Source: Polaromonas sp. (lineage in GTDB: Bacteria; Pseudomonadota; Gammaproteobacteria; Burkholderiales; Burkholderiaceae_C). From it: a stretch of 64,000 bases of DNA. This document shows, one piece after another, positions 1 through 8,765 of the stretch. The notes below the pieces were generated by a model. The model was not told where the DNA came from, did no database searches, and worked only from the letters and a program-made list of their open reading frames with translations. The translations under genes and the position numbers were made by a program. Positions within the stretch are counted from its first letter, which is position 1. Each line of letters begins with the position of its first letter. The stretch covers positions 217,253-281,252 of the forward strand of contig NZ_JAQSDL010000043.1 in assembly GCF_029945895.1 (NCBI RefSeq), given 5' to 3'.

Positions 1-687
1 CAGCGGGTCCAGCGGGATGAGGGGCGAAGTCCAGACCACGCGGATCTCCTTGAACTTCTCGGGCATGCGGTCCTTGATCTTGTCCAGCGCCTCACTGTTG
101 GTCACGGCCACATCGACCTGCTTGTTGATGGCGGCCAGTGCATTGGTTTCGTGGTTGGCACTGCGGGTGACCCTGAAGGCCGTTTTTGCGTCGATCTTGT
201 TTTTCGCAAAGACGTAGTAACCAGGGACCAGGAAGCCGGAGGTCGAGTTGGGATCCCCGTTGCCGAATGACAGGTTTTTGGCGTTCTGGAGCACATCGTC
301 CAGCGTCTTGAGCGGGCTGTCCTTGTTCACCACAAAGTGAGAGTAGTAGCCCTGCGTGCCGTCCGCATTGACCATCTGGGCAAACACCTCGCCGCCGGCG
401 CGGTCCACTGCCTCCATGGCCGACTTGTTGCCGTACCATGCCAGATGCACCTTGCCGAAGCGCATGCCTTCGATGATGCCGGCATAGTCCGGCGCGAAGA
501 AAGCGTTGACCTTGTAACCGGTCCTTTTCGCCATGTCTTCCAGCAGGGGCTGCCAGTCCGACTTCAGGTTCTGCGACGACTCGGTCGAAATGATGCCGAA
601 ATTGATTTCCTTCAGGTCCTGGGCATGGACGGGCGCCAGGGCGACCAGCGCCGTGGCGGCCAGTCCGGTCAACAGTTTTTTGATCAT
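1..687 (-). CDS. phnD: Phosphonate ABC transporter substrate-binding protein PhnD (3' end outside window)
   Basis: Periplasmic receptor that would deliver phosphonate or phosphite to the PhnC/PhnE importer. The first 229 codons are visible. An N-terminal signal peptide (MIKKLLTGLAATALVALAPVHA) is followed by a typical PhnD fold start (INFGIISTESSQNLKSDWQP, GYKVNAFFAPDYAGIIEGMR, LAWYGNKSAMEA). The start follows a ggaaatcacc leader with a usable ribosome site. It lies 37 bp after phnC on the same strand, and phnE is expected just outside the window. The family call is secure; the exact ligand cannot be read from the sequence. Confidence 0.93.
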   Translation of the reverse strand, partial: MIKKLLTGLAATALVALAPVHAQDLKEINFGIISTESSQNLKSDWQPLLEDMAKRTGYKVNAFFAPDYAGIIEGMRFGKVHLAWYGNKSAMEAVDRAGGEVFAQMVNADGTQGYYSHFVVNKDSPLKTLDDVLQNAKNLSFGNGDPNSTSGFLVPGYYVFAKNKIDAKTAFRVTRSANHETNALAAINKQVDVAVTNSEALDKIKDRMPEKFKEIRVVWTSPLIPLDPL

Positions 688-724
688 GGTGATTTCCTTG
701 GGAGGGTGGGTGAAAAGGATGAAC

Positions 725-1588
725 TCAGGCAGCCTGCGCCATCGGTGTTGGCCAGGCGAGGTGGGGAACGGGTTTGACCTTGTCTTCCAGGCTGGAAATG
801 GCATCGCCCAGGGACAGGATGTCGTCGGCTTCGGCGCCGTACAGGTCGCGCAACACGGCGGGCGTCAGACCGACCGAAGGGCCGTCGTACACCACCTTGC
901 CCTGGTGCAGGGCGATGGTGCGGGCGCAGTACTTCATGGCCACATTGACCTGGTGCAACGACACCACCACGGTGCACCGGTCTTCGCGGTTCACGCGGGC
1001 CAGGATGTCCATGACCTTGCGCGAGGATTCCGGATCCAGCGAGGCAATCGGCTCGTCGGCCAGCACCACTTTGGCGCCCTGCACCATGGCCCGCGCAATC
1101 GCGGCACGCTGCTGCTGGCCGCCCGACAACGTGGACGCACGCTGTGCACAACATTCGGCAATACCGACGCGGCGCAAGGCTTCGATGCCCCTGGCCTTCT
1201 CTTCAGGCGTGAACCAGCGGATCAGGCTGCGCCACATCGGCACCTTGTGCAGGGTGCCGGCCAGCACGTTGACAATCACCGGCAAACGGCCGACCAGGTT
1301 GAACTGCTGGAAGACAAAACCAATGCCCGAGCGCACGGAACGGATGTTCGACGCGATTTTCCCGTTGCGCTGCACAGTCCTTCCGTGGATCACGATGGAC
1401 CCTTCCCCGGATGCGTCGCCGGCCATCAGCCCGGCCATGTGCCGCAACAAGGTGGACTTGCCGGAGCCGGAAGCTCCGATCAGCGCAACCATTTCGCCGG
1501 GCGCAATACTCAGGTCGATCTGTTGCAGGGCCTTGCGGCCATTGCCAAATGTCTTGTTCAGGGTGTTGATCCGGATGGCAGCGTCCAT
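725..1588 (-). CDS. phnC: Phosphonate ABC transporter ATP-binding protein PhnC
   Basis: Cytoplasmic ATPase of the phosphonate importer, 287 aa, the usual PhnC length. Walker [10 protein letters not shown] (about residues 36-44), Q-loop region [13 protein letters not shown], signature [14 protein letters not shown] and Walker [14 protein letters not shown] are all present, and the H-loop follows ([10 protein letters not shown]). The start at 1588 was chosen because it opens the conserved domain and has a GGAGAG ribosome site. The frame stays open far upstream across amn, but that is antisense read-through. It is first in the operon, followed by phnD. A Pho-box-like promoter lies directly upstream, so induction by phosphate starvation is expected. 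Confidence 0.95.
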   Translation of the reverse strand: MDAAIRINTLNKTFGNGRKALQQIDLSIAPGEMVALIGASGSGKSTLLRHMAGLMAGDASGEGSIVIHGRTVQRNGKIASNIRSVRSGIGFVFQQFNLVGRLPVIVNVLAGTLHKVPMWRSLIRWFTPEEKARGIEALRRVGIAECCAQRASTLSGGQQQRAAIARAMVQGAKVVLADEPIASLDPESSRKVMDILARVNREDRCTVVVSLHQVNVAMKYCARTIALHQGKVVYDGPSVGLTPAVLRDLYGAEADDILSLGDAISSLEDKVKPVPHLAWPTPMAQAA

Positions 1589-1614
1589 GGTCTCTCCAAG
1601 TGGTGTTGCCGTTG

Positions 1615-1648
1615 AATCTAGGGTCGCAATGTGTCGGTTTCGTGTCAG
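1615..1648 (-). promoter_or_regulatory. Pho-box-like promoter of phnCD
   Basis: On the minus strand two 7-bp direct repeats, CTGACAC and CCGACAC, are separated by 4 bp (1648-1631). This is the repeat-plus-4 geometry of PhoB sites. Ten bp further comes TAGATT (1620-1615), a reasonable -10 element, and phnC starts about 27 bp later. No -35 hexamer is evident, as expected for a PhoB-dependent promoter. Known: PhoB sites are 7-bp direct repeats. Inferred: its use here. Confidence 0.6.
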
Positions 1649-1693
1649 CAGCCGCCAAAAACCTCGTTTCGGGGAGCGGGGCACAATAAGCCC

Positions 1694-3193
1694 ATGCCTT
1701 ACCTGCCCGCCTTCATCGCGCCCACCCGTTACACCGACCCAGCGGCCGCGCTGGCCCAGGTTCGCCTGATTTATGACCAGCAGATCACTCACCTGCGGGA
1801 TGCCATGCACCGTTACGTGGCCGGCGAAACCCTGCCCGGCCACGTGCGAGCCTGTTACCCCTTTGTGCGGTTGCACACCGAAACCGTGGCCCGCGCGATT
1901 CTGGAGACCCCCGACATCTCCCAGCTCAGTTATGGGTTTGTCGCCGGACCCGGCCGTTTTGAAACCACGCTGACACGCCCCGACCTCTATGGAAACTACT
2001 TCCTGGAACAGTTCAGCCTGCTGATGCAGAACCATTCGGTGGAAATCGAGGTGGGCACCAGCACCCAGCCCATTCCCGTGCACTTCTCGTTTGCCGAACA
2101 CGACCACATCGAAGGCAACCTGAGCGCCGACCGGCGCATGCTGATGCGCGACGTGTTCGACCTGCCCGACCTGGCTGCCATGGACGACGGCATCGCCAAC
2201 GGCACCTACGAACCCCGGCCGGGCGAGCCGCAGCCACTGGCGCTGTTCACGGCGGCGCGTGTCGACTATTCGCTGCAGCGGCTGCGCCACTACACCGGCA
2301 CCTCGCCTGACTGGTTCCAGAACTTCGTGCTGTACACCAACTACCAGTTCTACATCGACGAGTTCGTGCGCCTGGGCCACGCGGAGATGGCCAAACCCGA
2401 CAGTGAGTACATCGCCTTCGTCGAGCCGGGCAACGTCGTGACCCGGCGCACCGGACTGCCGCCCCTTGCCGGCGACGAGCTGGGCATGGCGCCGCCGCGC
2501 CTGCCGCAGATGCCCGCCTACCACCTGATGCGCGCCGACCGCAGCGGCATCACCATGGTCAACATCGGCGTCGGGCCGGCCAATGCCAAAAACATCACCG
2601 ACCACATTGCCGTGCTGCGCCCGCATGCCTGGATCATGCTCGGCCACTGCGCCGGCCTGCGCAACAGCCAGCAGCTCGGCGACTACGTGCTGGCGCACGG
2701 CTATGTGCGGGAGGACCATGTGCTGGACGAAGAGCTGCCGCTGTGGGTGCCGATCCCGGCGCTGGCCGAAATCCAGGTGGCGCTGGAGCGGGCGGTCAAG
2801 GACGTGACCCGGCTGGAAGGGCCGGACCTCAAGCGCATCATGCGCACCGGCACGGTGGCGTCCACCGATAACCGCAACTGGGAACTGCTGCCCGGCAACC
2901 AGCCGCAACGCCGTTTCAGCCAGAGCCGGGCGGTCGCGCTGGACATGGAAAGCGCCACGATTGCGGCCAACGGCTTTCGCTTCCGCGTGCCCTACGGCAC
3001 CTTGCTGTGTGTCAGCGACAAGCCGCTGCACGGCGAGATCAAGCTGCCCGGCATGGCCAACCATTTCTACCGCGAGCGGGTCGACCAGCACCTGCGCATC
3101 GGCATGCGCGCCATCGAGCTGCTGCGCGAGCAGGGCAGCAGCCAGCTGCACAGCCGCAAGCTGCGCAGTTTTTCAGAGGTGGCGTTTCAGTAG
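1694..3193 (+). CDS. amn: AMP nucleosidase
   Basis: Hydrolyses AMP to adenine and ribose 5-phosphate, helping control the adenylate pool. 499 aa, close to the E. coli enzyme. The N-terminal Amn-specific domain ([39 protein letters not shown]) leads into a nucleoside-phosphorylase-type C-terminal domain: [20 protein letters not shown], then [20 protein letters not shown], then [14 protein letters not shown]. The start at 1694 begins the conserved protein; the frame is open some 60 bp further upstream but reads into the phn promoter. It is transcribed divergently from phnC, so the Pho-box region separates the two genes. Confidence 0.96.
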   Translation: MPYLPAFIAPTRYTDPAAALAQVRLIYDQQITHLRDAMHRYVAGETLPGHVRACYPFVRLHTETVARAILETPDISQLSYGFVAGPGRFETTLTRPDLYGNYFLEQFSLLMQNHSVEIEVGTSTQPIPVHFSFAEHDHIEGNLSADRRMLMRDVFDLPDLAAMDDGIANGTYEPRPGEPQPLALFTAARVDYSLQRLRHYTGTSPDWFQNFVLYTNYQFYIDEFVRLGHAEMAKPDSEYIAFVEPGNVVTRRTGLPPLAGDELGMAPPRLPQMPAYHLMRADRSGITMVNIGVGPANAKNITDHIAVLRPHAWIMLGHCAGLRNSQQLGDYVLAHGYVREDHVLDEELPLWVPIPALAEIQVALERAVKDVTRLEGPDLKRIMRTGTVASTDNRNWELLPGNQPQRRFSQSRAVALDMESATIAANGFRFRVPYGTLLCVSDKPLHGEIKLPGMANHFYRERVDQHLRIGMRAIELLREQGSSQLHSRKLRSFSEVAFQ

Positions 3194-3213
3194 ATCAACG
3201 GTCATTCGCAAAT

Positions 3214-3260
3214 GCTATCAACTTGGTAGCTGCTTGCGCTCGCTGCTAAAGGGCTGAAGG
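3214..3260 (+). repeat. Family B dispersed repeat, copy 1 (hairpin in convergent gap)
   Basis: A 17-nt hairpin module GCTATCAACTTGGTAGC (3214-3230) is followed by TGCTTGCGC and an AAGGGCTGAAGGC tail. The same module and tail recur at 8705, 12290, 38805 and 39771. It lies between the convergent genes amn and mscS, where the hairpin could also end transcription. Confidence 0.75.
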
Positions 3261-3261
3261 C

Positions 3262-4326
3262 TCAAATGGCTTTGTTTTTTTCGGAGCTTCCCAGTTCAGC
3301 ACGCATCAACGGCAAGTGCTGCGGATACTCACGCTGCATGAAATCGACCAGTCCCTCGCGTACATGGCAGCGCAGATCCCAGTTGCGGCCGGAACTGGCC
3401 GAAGTCACCAGCAGGCGCAGTTGCATGGCCCCCTCCCCCGCTTCGGTCACCTGCAGCTTGCACAGGCGCTGGTCCCAGTCGGGTGAGGCTTCGCACAGAC
3501 GCTGCGCTTCGGTGCGCAGGGGCGCCATCGGCATGCGGTAGTCCACCCACAGGAAAACCGTGCCGATGATGCTGGCGCTTTTGCGGGTCCAGTTCTGGAA
3601 AGGATGCTCGATGAACCACTGCAGGGGAATGATGAGCCGGCGCTCGTCCCAGATCTTGAGCACCACATAGGTCCCGGTGATTTCCTCGACGCGGCCCCAC
3701 TCGCCCTCCACGATCAGGACGTCGTCAAGCCGGATGGGTTGCGCCAGCGCAATCTGCAGCCCGGCAATCAGGTTGCTGAAGATCGGCCGCGCGGCAATTC
3801 CGACCACCAGGCCCACCACGCCCGCCGACGCCAGCAGGCTGGTACCGAATTGCCGTGCTCCAGGGAAGGTCATCAGCATCAGGGCCAGCCCGGCCAGCAG
3901 GATGGTGAACATCGCGATTCGGGCCAGCATGCGGGTCTGGGTGTGAATGCGGCGCGCGTGCAGGTTGTCTTCGACATCGACCGGGTGCAGGCTGGTGACA
4001 CCGTGCGCCACACCGCGAACGGCACGCAGGCCCAGCCAGGTCAATGCGGTGAGCAGCAGCAGGGCATTGGCGTGGCGCACGCCGCCCATCAGCGCAAGGT
4101 CCTCGGGCGCGCCCTGCCAGACAGCCTGCAGGGCGATCAGCGGCAGCAGCAGCTGGGCTGGCGCCCTGCAGTGACGGACCACCTCCGCAGCGACCGGCAT
4201 GGAACGTGTCAGTCGCAGCAGCACGGCCAGGCCCACACGGTGCACCAGCAGGGCCAGCACCACGGCAATGCCCGCCACCAGAAGAAGCCGCAGCGACGAA
4301 TCGTCCGCCCAGGCCAGCATTTCCAT
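3262..4326 (-). CDS. MscS-family mechanosensitive ion channel
   Basis: Inner-membrane small-conductance channel family, probably opened by membrane tension during osmotic downshift. About 354 aa. Four to five hydrophobic helices (LRLLLVAGIAVVLALLVH, NALLLLTALTWLGLRAV, IAMFTILLAGLALMLMTF) precede the MscS pore-type helix LASAGVVGLVVGIAARPIFSNLIAGLQIALAQPI. The beta domain follows with GRVEEITGTYVVLKIWDERRLIIPLQW. The ATG at 4326 is preferred; an upstream TTG at 4359 would overlap the purT stop (TTGA) and add 11 residues, and neither has a strong ribosome site. It probably shares a transcript with purT. Confidence 0.88.
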   Translation of the reverse strand: MEMLAWADDSSLRLLLVAGIAVVLALLVHRVGLAVLLRLTRSMPVAAEVVRHCRAPAQLLLPLIALQAVWQGAPEDLALMGGVRHANALLLLTALTWLGLRAVRGVAHGVTSLHPVDVEDNLHARRIHTQTRMLARIAMFTILLAGLALMLMTFPGARQFGTSLLASAGVVGLVVGIAARPIFSNLIAGLQIALAQPIRLDDVLIVEGEWGRVEEITGTYVVLKIWDERRLIIPLQWFIEHPFQNWTRKSASIIGTVFLWVDYRMPMAPLRTEAQRLCEASPDWDQRLCKLQVTEAGEGAMQLRLLVTSASSGRNWDLRCHVREGLVDFMQREYPQHLPLMRAELGSSEKNKAI

Positions 4327-4355
4327 CAGTTCCGGGTATTTCACAGACGGTCTCG

Positions 4356-5582
4356 TCAAGCCATGCGGGGCTTGACCCGCGAAGCGGCCAGCTTGGCATG
4401 AGCCCGCGCTGTCTCCACATCGTCATCAAAGGCCAGAACGACGCCCATGCGGCGCTTGACAAAACTCTCCGGCTTGCCGAACAGGCGGATGTCCGTGTTG
4501 GGCACCCGCAAGGCGTCGGCCACACCGTCGAACACAATGCCCTGGGCATCCACGCCGCCGTAGATCACGGCACTGGCACCCGGGGTCTTGAGCGCGGTGT
4601 TGACCGGCAGGCCGAGGATGGCGCGGGCGTGCAGCTCGAACTCGTTTTGCCACTGCGTGCACATCGTCACCATGCCGGTGTCATGGGGCCTCGGGCTGAC
4701 CTCGCTGAACCAGACCTCGTCGCCCTTGACAAACAGCTCGACGCCAAACAGGCCCAGGCCGCCCGGCTTGCCGTCATGGCCCAGCCCCAGGTTGTCGGTC
4801 ACCGCCTTGCAGATGTCGCGGCTTTTCTGCAGGGCCACGGAGGCCATGGGCTGTGGCTGCCAGCTTTCCACATAGTCGCCGCTGACCTGTACATGGCCGA
4901 TGGGCTCGCAGAAATGGGTTTCGATGTTTCCATTCGCGCCCATCGCACGCACCGTGAGCTGGGTGATCTCGTAGTCGAAGTCGATAAAACCTTCGACAAT
5001 CACCCGGCCATGACTGACGCGGCCGCCGGCCATGGCGTGGTCCCAGGCGGTCTTGACGTCGGCGGGGCCGGAAATCTTGCTCTGGCCCTTGCCGGAAGAA
5101 CTCATCACCGGCTTCACGACGCAGGGGTAACCGATCTTCGTGTCGATGGCCGCCTGTAACTCGGCCAGTGAATCGCAGAACACGTACGGGCTGGTCGGCA
5201 GGCCCAGGGTTTCAGCGGCGAGCCGGCGAATACCCTCGCGGTCCATGGTCAGCCGGGCGGCACGCGCGGTCGGCACCACACGCACCACACCGGCGGCTTC
5301 GAGTTCTTCCAGCATGGGCGTGGCAATCGCCTCGATTTCAGGAACCACCAGGTGCGGCATTTCCTTTTCTATCAATGCCTTGAGCTGGGCCGGGTCGCTC
5401 ATGGTGATGGTGCGAGCATGGTGCGCGACCTGCTGGCCCGGGGCGTTGTCATACCGGTCGGTGGCGATGGTCTCCACGCCCAGGCGCTGCAGCGCGATCA
5501 GCACCTCCTTGCCAAGCTCGCCAGAGCCGAGCAGCATGACTTTGGTTGCGTGGGGGGACAGGGGGGTACCGAAGGTGGTCAT
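4356..5582 (-). CDS. purT: Formate-dependent phosphoribosylglycinamide formyltransferase PurT
   Basis: ATP-grasp enzyme that formylates glycinamide ribonucleotide with formate in purine synthesis. 408 aa. Visible: N-terminal [24 protein letters not shown], central ATP-grasp [34 protein letters not shown], and the metal-site stretch [25 protein letters not shown]. The start at 5582 fits homologues; an ATG 14 codons upstream (5624) is possible and neither has a clear ribosome site. The gene reaches the MscS gene without a gap. Its stop (4358-4356) lies inside the possible TTG start of that channel. Confidence 0.95.
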   Translation of the reverse strand: MTTFGTPLSPHATKVMLLGSGELGKEVLIALQRLGVETIATDRYDNAPGQQVAHHARTITMSDPAQLKALIEKEMPHLVVPEIEAIATPMLEELEAAGVVRVVPTARAARLTMDREGIRRLAAETLGLPTSPYVFCDSLAELQAAIDTKIGYPCVVKPVMSSSGKGQSKISGPADVKTAWDHAMAGGRVSHGRVIVEGFIDFDYEITQLTVRAMGANGNIETHFCEPIGHVQVSGDYVESWQPQPMASVALQKSRDICKAVTDNLGLGHDGKPGGLGLFGVELFVKGDEVWFSEVSPRPHDTGMVTMCTQWQNEFELHARAILGLPVNTALKTPGASAVIYGGVDAQGIVFDGVADALRVPNTDIRLFGKPESFVKRRMGVVLAFDDDVETARAHAKLAASRVKPRMA

Positions 5583-5745
5583 GGGAAGTGCAGAAGGTAG
5601 AGGGGTAGGAGGCCAGGTTGCCATGCAAACGCGCCGGGGAGCGAAGCGCTGTAACCAACACTTTACTTCACCCGGAAAAACGCCCTGCTCCGGGTACGGT
5701 CCGCCTCGGCAGATGGCCCTACGAAATACGGACGAGCAGGTTCTG

Positions 5746-5764
5746 GATGAAAATCGTTCGCATT
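5746..5764. promoter_or_regulatory. Fur-box-like site upstream of the siderophore-interacting protein
   Basis: Read on the minus strand the 19 bp are AATGCGAACGATTTTCATC. This differs at about three positions from the Fur-type sequence AATGCGAATGATTCTCATT that I recall for beta-proteobacteria. It lies 27 bp before the siderophore-interacting gene, where an iron repressor would be expected. The site is seen; Fur binding is inference. Confidence 0.5.
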
Positions 5765-5790
5765 GACGCCCCTTCTTCAGAAAGCCTTTC

Positions 5791-6618
5791 TTGACCCATC
5801 CCATTTCACCCCTCACACGCGCACAGGAAGAGTCCAGCCCTGCGCCTGTTCGCAAACGCCGTCCGCCGCGCCGCGTGGAAGTCAGCCGCATCACCGTCCT
5901 GAGCCCGGCCATGCGCCGCATCACGCTCAAGGGCGCAGAGCTCGAGGGCTTCGCCCCGGCCGGACCCGCCAGCTATATCAAGCTCATCTTCCCGGAGCCG
6001 GGGCAAACCGAGCCGACCCGACCTTTGCCGGACGGCCCGCGCGCCGTATCCATGCGCACCTACACGCCGCTGGCGGTGCGGCCGGAGGCGCTGGAAGTTG
6101 ATGTCGATTTTGTGCTGCATGGCGAAGGCCCGGCGTCGACCTGGGCAGCCCAGGCCACCGTCGGCCAGGTGCTGTTCCTGATGGGGCCCGGACCCGGTTA
6201 TGCCGTGGACACCGCCGCCACGCAGCACCTGCTGATCGCGGACGACAGCGCGCTGCCGGCGGTCGAGACCATACTGGCCGCGCTGCCCGCCAGCGCCCGC
6301 GCACAAGTGCTGCTGGAAGTCATCAGTGATGCCGAGCAGCGGCCGCTGCACAGTGCGGCGCCGCTGGACGTGGTCTGGCTGGCGCGCGGCACCGACCACC
6401 GGGCGGCCGGACAAGCCCTGGAAAAGGCGCTGCATGCGGTTGCGCCGATAGGGCCCGGCACCCGTGTTTACCTGGCCTGTGAGGCCGCTGCGATGCGTCG
6501 CGTTCGCCAGTTGCTGATCACGGATCTGGGCGTGAACCGCAACCACATCGTGGGCCGGGGCTACTGGAAACTGGACGTGGTCAACCACCCCGACCACGAC
6601 TACGGCGACGACGCCTGA
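5791..6618 (+). CDS. Siderophore-interacting protein (FAD-dependent ferric-siderophore reductase family)
   Basis: Cytoplasmic flavoprotein of the ViuB/YqjH type, thought to release iron from siderophores using NAD(P)H. 275 aa. The FAD-binding half shows [21 protein letters not shown] and the RTYTPL flavin motif. The NAD(P)H half shows [25 protein letters not shown] and [16 protein letters not shown], ending with [20 protein letters not shown]. The only start that keeps the whole flavin domain is TTG at 5791, because the frame is closed at 5764 and the first ATG is residue 41. A Fur-like box just upstream supports iron control. The gene stands alone; no siderophore synthesis or receptor gene is nearby. 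Confidence 0.88.
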   Translation: MTHPISPLTRAQEESSPAPVRKRRPPRRVEVSRITVLSPAMRRITLKGAELEGFAPAGPASYIKLIFPEPGQTEPTRPLPDGPRAVSMRTYTPLAVRPEALEVDVDFVLHGEGPASTWAAQATVGQVLFLMGPGPGYAVDTAATQHLLIADDSALPAVETILAALPASARAQVLLEVISDAEQRPLHSAAPLDVVWLARGTDHRAAGQALEKALHAVAPIGPGTRVYLACEAAAMRRVRQLLITDLGVNRNHIVGRGYWKLDVVNHPDHDYGDDA

Positions 6619-6684
6619 GTCCAGGCCCTCCAGGCTGCCGCACAACGCGGCAGAAGCCCGCTGTCGATAGGCAACAATAGCCGC

Positions 6685-7638
6685 ATGAATTCTCCCCTTC
6701 TCCAGATCCGGGGCCTGACCAAACACTACGGCAGCGCCGTGGTGGTCAATGACCTGTCCTTCGAGATTGCGCCCGGTGAATGTCTGGGCGTGATCGGGCC
6801 CAACGGCGCCGGAAAAACCACCACCCTCCGCATGTGTCTGGGCCTGACAGCGCCGGACAGCGGCGACATCACCTATTTTGCGGGCGCTCAGGACCGCGGT
6901 TTGCGCATGCCCGGCGACGCGCTGGCCATCAAGGCCAGGCTGGGCGTGGTCAGCCAGTTCGATACGCTGGACCCGGACTTCAGCTGCGCTGAAAACCTGC
7001 AGGTCTATGGCCGCTATTTCGGCATGAAAGCGGCGCAGGTGCGCGCCCGTGTGCCGGCGCTGCTGGAATTTGCCTCGTTGTCACACAAGGCGACCAGCAA
7101 GCCCGGCGAACTGTCGGGCGGCATGAAGCGGCGCCTGAGCCTGGCGCGCGCCCTCGTCAACGACCCGAGCCTGCTGCTGCTCGACGAACCCACCACCGGG
7201 CTGGACCCGCAGGCACGGCACCTGATGTGGGAGCGGCTGCAACTGTTGCTGCACCAGGGAAAGTCGATTCTGCTGACCACCCACTTCATGGACGAGGCCG
7301 AGCGCCTGTGCTCGCGCCTGCTGGTGCTGGACCACGGCAAAAAAATCGCCGAAGGCAAGCCGCGCGAGCTGATCGCACAGCATCTGGAACCCGACGTGGT
7401 CGAGGTGTATGGGGTCGGCGCGCTGGAGCTGGCCCGGTCGCCCGGCCATGCCGGGCTGCGCGCGCTGGCCGCACGGGTGGAAGTCAGCGGCGAAACCGTG
7501 TTTTTCTATACCCAGGATGCGCGCCCGCTGCTGGACAGCCTGGCGGCCCACGGCAGTTTGCGCACCCTGCATCGACCCGCCAACCTGGAGGACCTGTTCC
7601 TCAAACTGACCGGCCGCCAGATCAGGGAGGAAGGATGA
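6685..7638 (+). CDS. ABC transporter ATP-binding protein, NodI-like
   Basis: ATPase of an ABC-2 type exporter, 317 aa. Walker A GPNGAGKTTT (about residues 39-48), Q-loop GVVSQFDTLDPDFSCAENL, signature LSGGMKRRLSLARAL and Walker B LLLLDEPTTGLDPQARHLMW are all intact. The C-terminal portion after residue 230 is the extension usual for NodI/CcmA-like drug or polysaccharide exporters. The permease partner follows after a 170-bp gap filled by a family A repeat. NodI/NodJ relatives are widespread in Burkholderiales outside nodulation, so the substrate is unknown. Confidence 0.92.
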   Translation: MNSPLLQIRGLTKHYGSAVVVNDLSFEIAPGECLGVIGPNGAGKTTTLRMCLGLTAPDSGDITYFAGAQDRGLRMPGDALAIKARLGVVSQFDTLDPDFSCAENLQVYGRYFGMKAAQVRARVPALLEFASLSHKATSKPGELSGGMKRRLSLARALVNDPSLLLLDEPTTGLDPQARHLMWERLQLLLHQGKSILLTTHFMDEAERLCSRLLVLDHGKKIAEGKPRELIAQHLEPDVVEVYGVGALELARSPGHAGLRALAARVEVSGETVFFYTQDARPLLDSLAAHGSLRTLHRPANLEDLFLKLTGRQIREEG

Positions 7639-7639
7639 C

Positions 7640-7789
7640 TCCCCCCCGTAGCGGCCTGCGAAAAGCCCGGCACCCCTGCCGGAGGCAGGGGCCCTTCAGA
7701 GCGTCCAAGCCTGCGCAGGCAGACTTGGAGCCGCGCTCCTCAGCCCCTCGAGGGGGCGCCACCTGCGGCTTGGCAAAGCCGGTTCCGCG
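7640..7789 (+). repeat. Family A dispersed repeat, copy 1
   Basis: The block contains CCCCTCGAGGGGGCG, the signature GGCAAAGCCGGTTCCGCG and a 'GTCCAAGCCTGC' module. It is a more diverged member of the element found many times between 43.9 and 56.5 kb. It separates the ATPase and permease genes of one exporter. Frames open across it look like repeat-encoded noise. Confidence 0.7.
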
Positions 7790-7810
7790 ATGGCCCTGGA
7801 ACAGACATCC

Positions 7811-8638
7811 ATGAAAACCTCTTCTCCCTCCTCTCCTCCTTCCATATGGCGCGCGCCGGACCTGTCGGCGCGCTGGTGGCCCGTCTTCATGCGCAACCTG
7901 CTGGTCTGGCGCAAGCTGGCCATTCCCAGCCTGGTCGGCAACATAGCCGAGCCGCTGATGTGGCTGGTGGCTTTTGGCTACGGCATGGGCGCACTGGTGG
8001 GCGAAATCAACGTGGGCGGCGACGGCGCGGTCAAGGTGCCTTACATCCTGTTCCTGGCCAGTGGCTCGATCTGCATGAGCGCCATGAACGCCGCCAGCTT
8101 CGAGGCGCTGTATTCCGCGTTCTCCCGCATGCATGTGCAGAAAACCTGGGACGGCATCATGAATGCCCCCATCAGCCTGGACAGCGTGCTGCTGGCCGAA
8201 ATGCTCTGGGCCGCCTTCAAGGCGCTGTTCACCGTGACCGCCATCCTCGGCGTGATGCTGGCCCTGGGCATCAGCCACAGCCCCAAGCTGCTGCTGGCCT
8301 GGCCGATCCTGCTGCTGGTCGGCATGATGTTTTCTTGCATTGCGCTGATCTTCAACGCGCTGGCCAAGGGCTACGACTTCTTCACCTACTATTTCACGCT
8401 GGTGCTGACACCCATGATGTTCCTGAGCGGCATCTTTTTCCCGCGTGAGCAGTTGCCGCCCCTGGTGCGAATCATCTCCGACTGGCTGCCGCTGACCAAC
8501 GCGGTGGAGATCATCCGCCCGATGTTCATGGACCAGTGGCCGGCGTCGCCGTGGCGCCACGGGCTGGTGCTGGTGGGTTACACCTTGGCGGGTTTCTGGG
8601 TGGCGCTGGCGCTGACACGCCGGCGGTTCCGGGCATGA
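7811..8638 (+). CDS. ABC-2 type transporter permease, NodJ-like
   Basis: Membrane half of the NodI/NodJ-type exporter, about 275 aa with six predicted membrane segments. These include GNIAEPLMWLVAFGYGMGALVG, ILFLASGSICMSAMNAASFEAL, LLLAWPILLLVGMMFSCIALIF, FTYYFTLVLTPMMFLSGIFFPREQLPP and LVLVGYTLAGFWVALALT. The FLSGIFFPREQLP segment is typical of NodJ. The ATG at 7811 has a GGAA nine bases upstream; an ATG at 7790 at the edge of the repeat adds seven residues. It pairs with the ATPase gene ending at 7638. Confidence 0.9.
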   Translation: MKTSSPSSPPSIWRAPDLSARWWPVFMRNLLVWRKLAIPSLVGNIAEPLMWLVAFGYGMGALVGEINVGGDGAVKVPYILFLASGSICMSAMNAASFEALYSAFSRMHVQKTWDGIMNAPISLDSVLLAEMLWAAFKALFTVTAILGVMLALGISHSPKLLLAWPILLLVGMMFSCIALIFNALAKGYDFFTYYFTLVLTPMMFLSGIFFPREQLPPLVRIISDWLPLTNAVEIIRPMFMDQWPASPWRHGLVLVGYTLAGFWVALALTRRRFRA

Positions 8639-8652
8639 GAGCGCACTTTCAC

Positions 8653-8741
8653 CCCAACTATTGATCGTTTTCGGCCTTCAGCCCTGATCCGACGGTCGCT
8701 ATCAGCTATTGAATTCATAGCAAGTCGTTGACCCGTCAGGC
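8653..8741 (-). repeat. Family B dispersed repeat, copy 2 (reverse orientation)
   Basis: On the minus strand the 17-nt module GCTATGAATTCAATAGC (8721-8705) is followed by a TGATAGC stretch and an AGGGCTGAAGGCCGAAA tail, as in copy 1. It fills the gap between the convergent NodJ-like and methyltransferase genes and may act as a bidirectional terminator. Confidence 0.7.
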
Positions 8742-8765
8742 TGTTCAGCTTGCGCGGGCTAACGC

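Noticed and set aside
1589..3151. Long leftward extension of the phnC frame across amn
   Set aside because: It is antisense to a clear AMP nucleosidase gene, has no family features, and is explained by high GC at third codon positions.
4324..4359. TTG at 4359 as start of the MscS-like channel
   Set aside because: The TTGA overlap with purT is attractive, but an ATG eleven codons later fits the family as well and TTG starts are rarer. Not fully excluded.
6685..8638. Nodulation factor export (nodI/nodJ) as a real function
   Set aside because: No nod or polysaccharide genes are nearby; NodI/NodJ-like exporters are common in non-symbiotic Burkholderiales.
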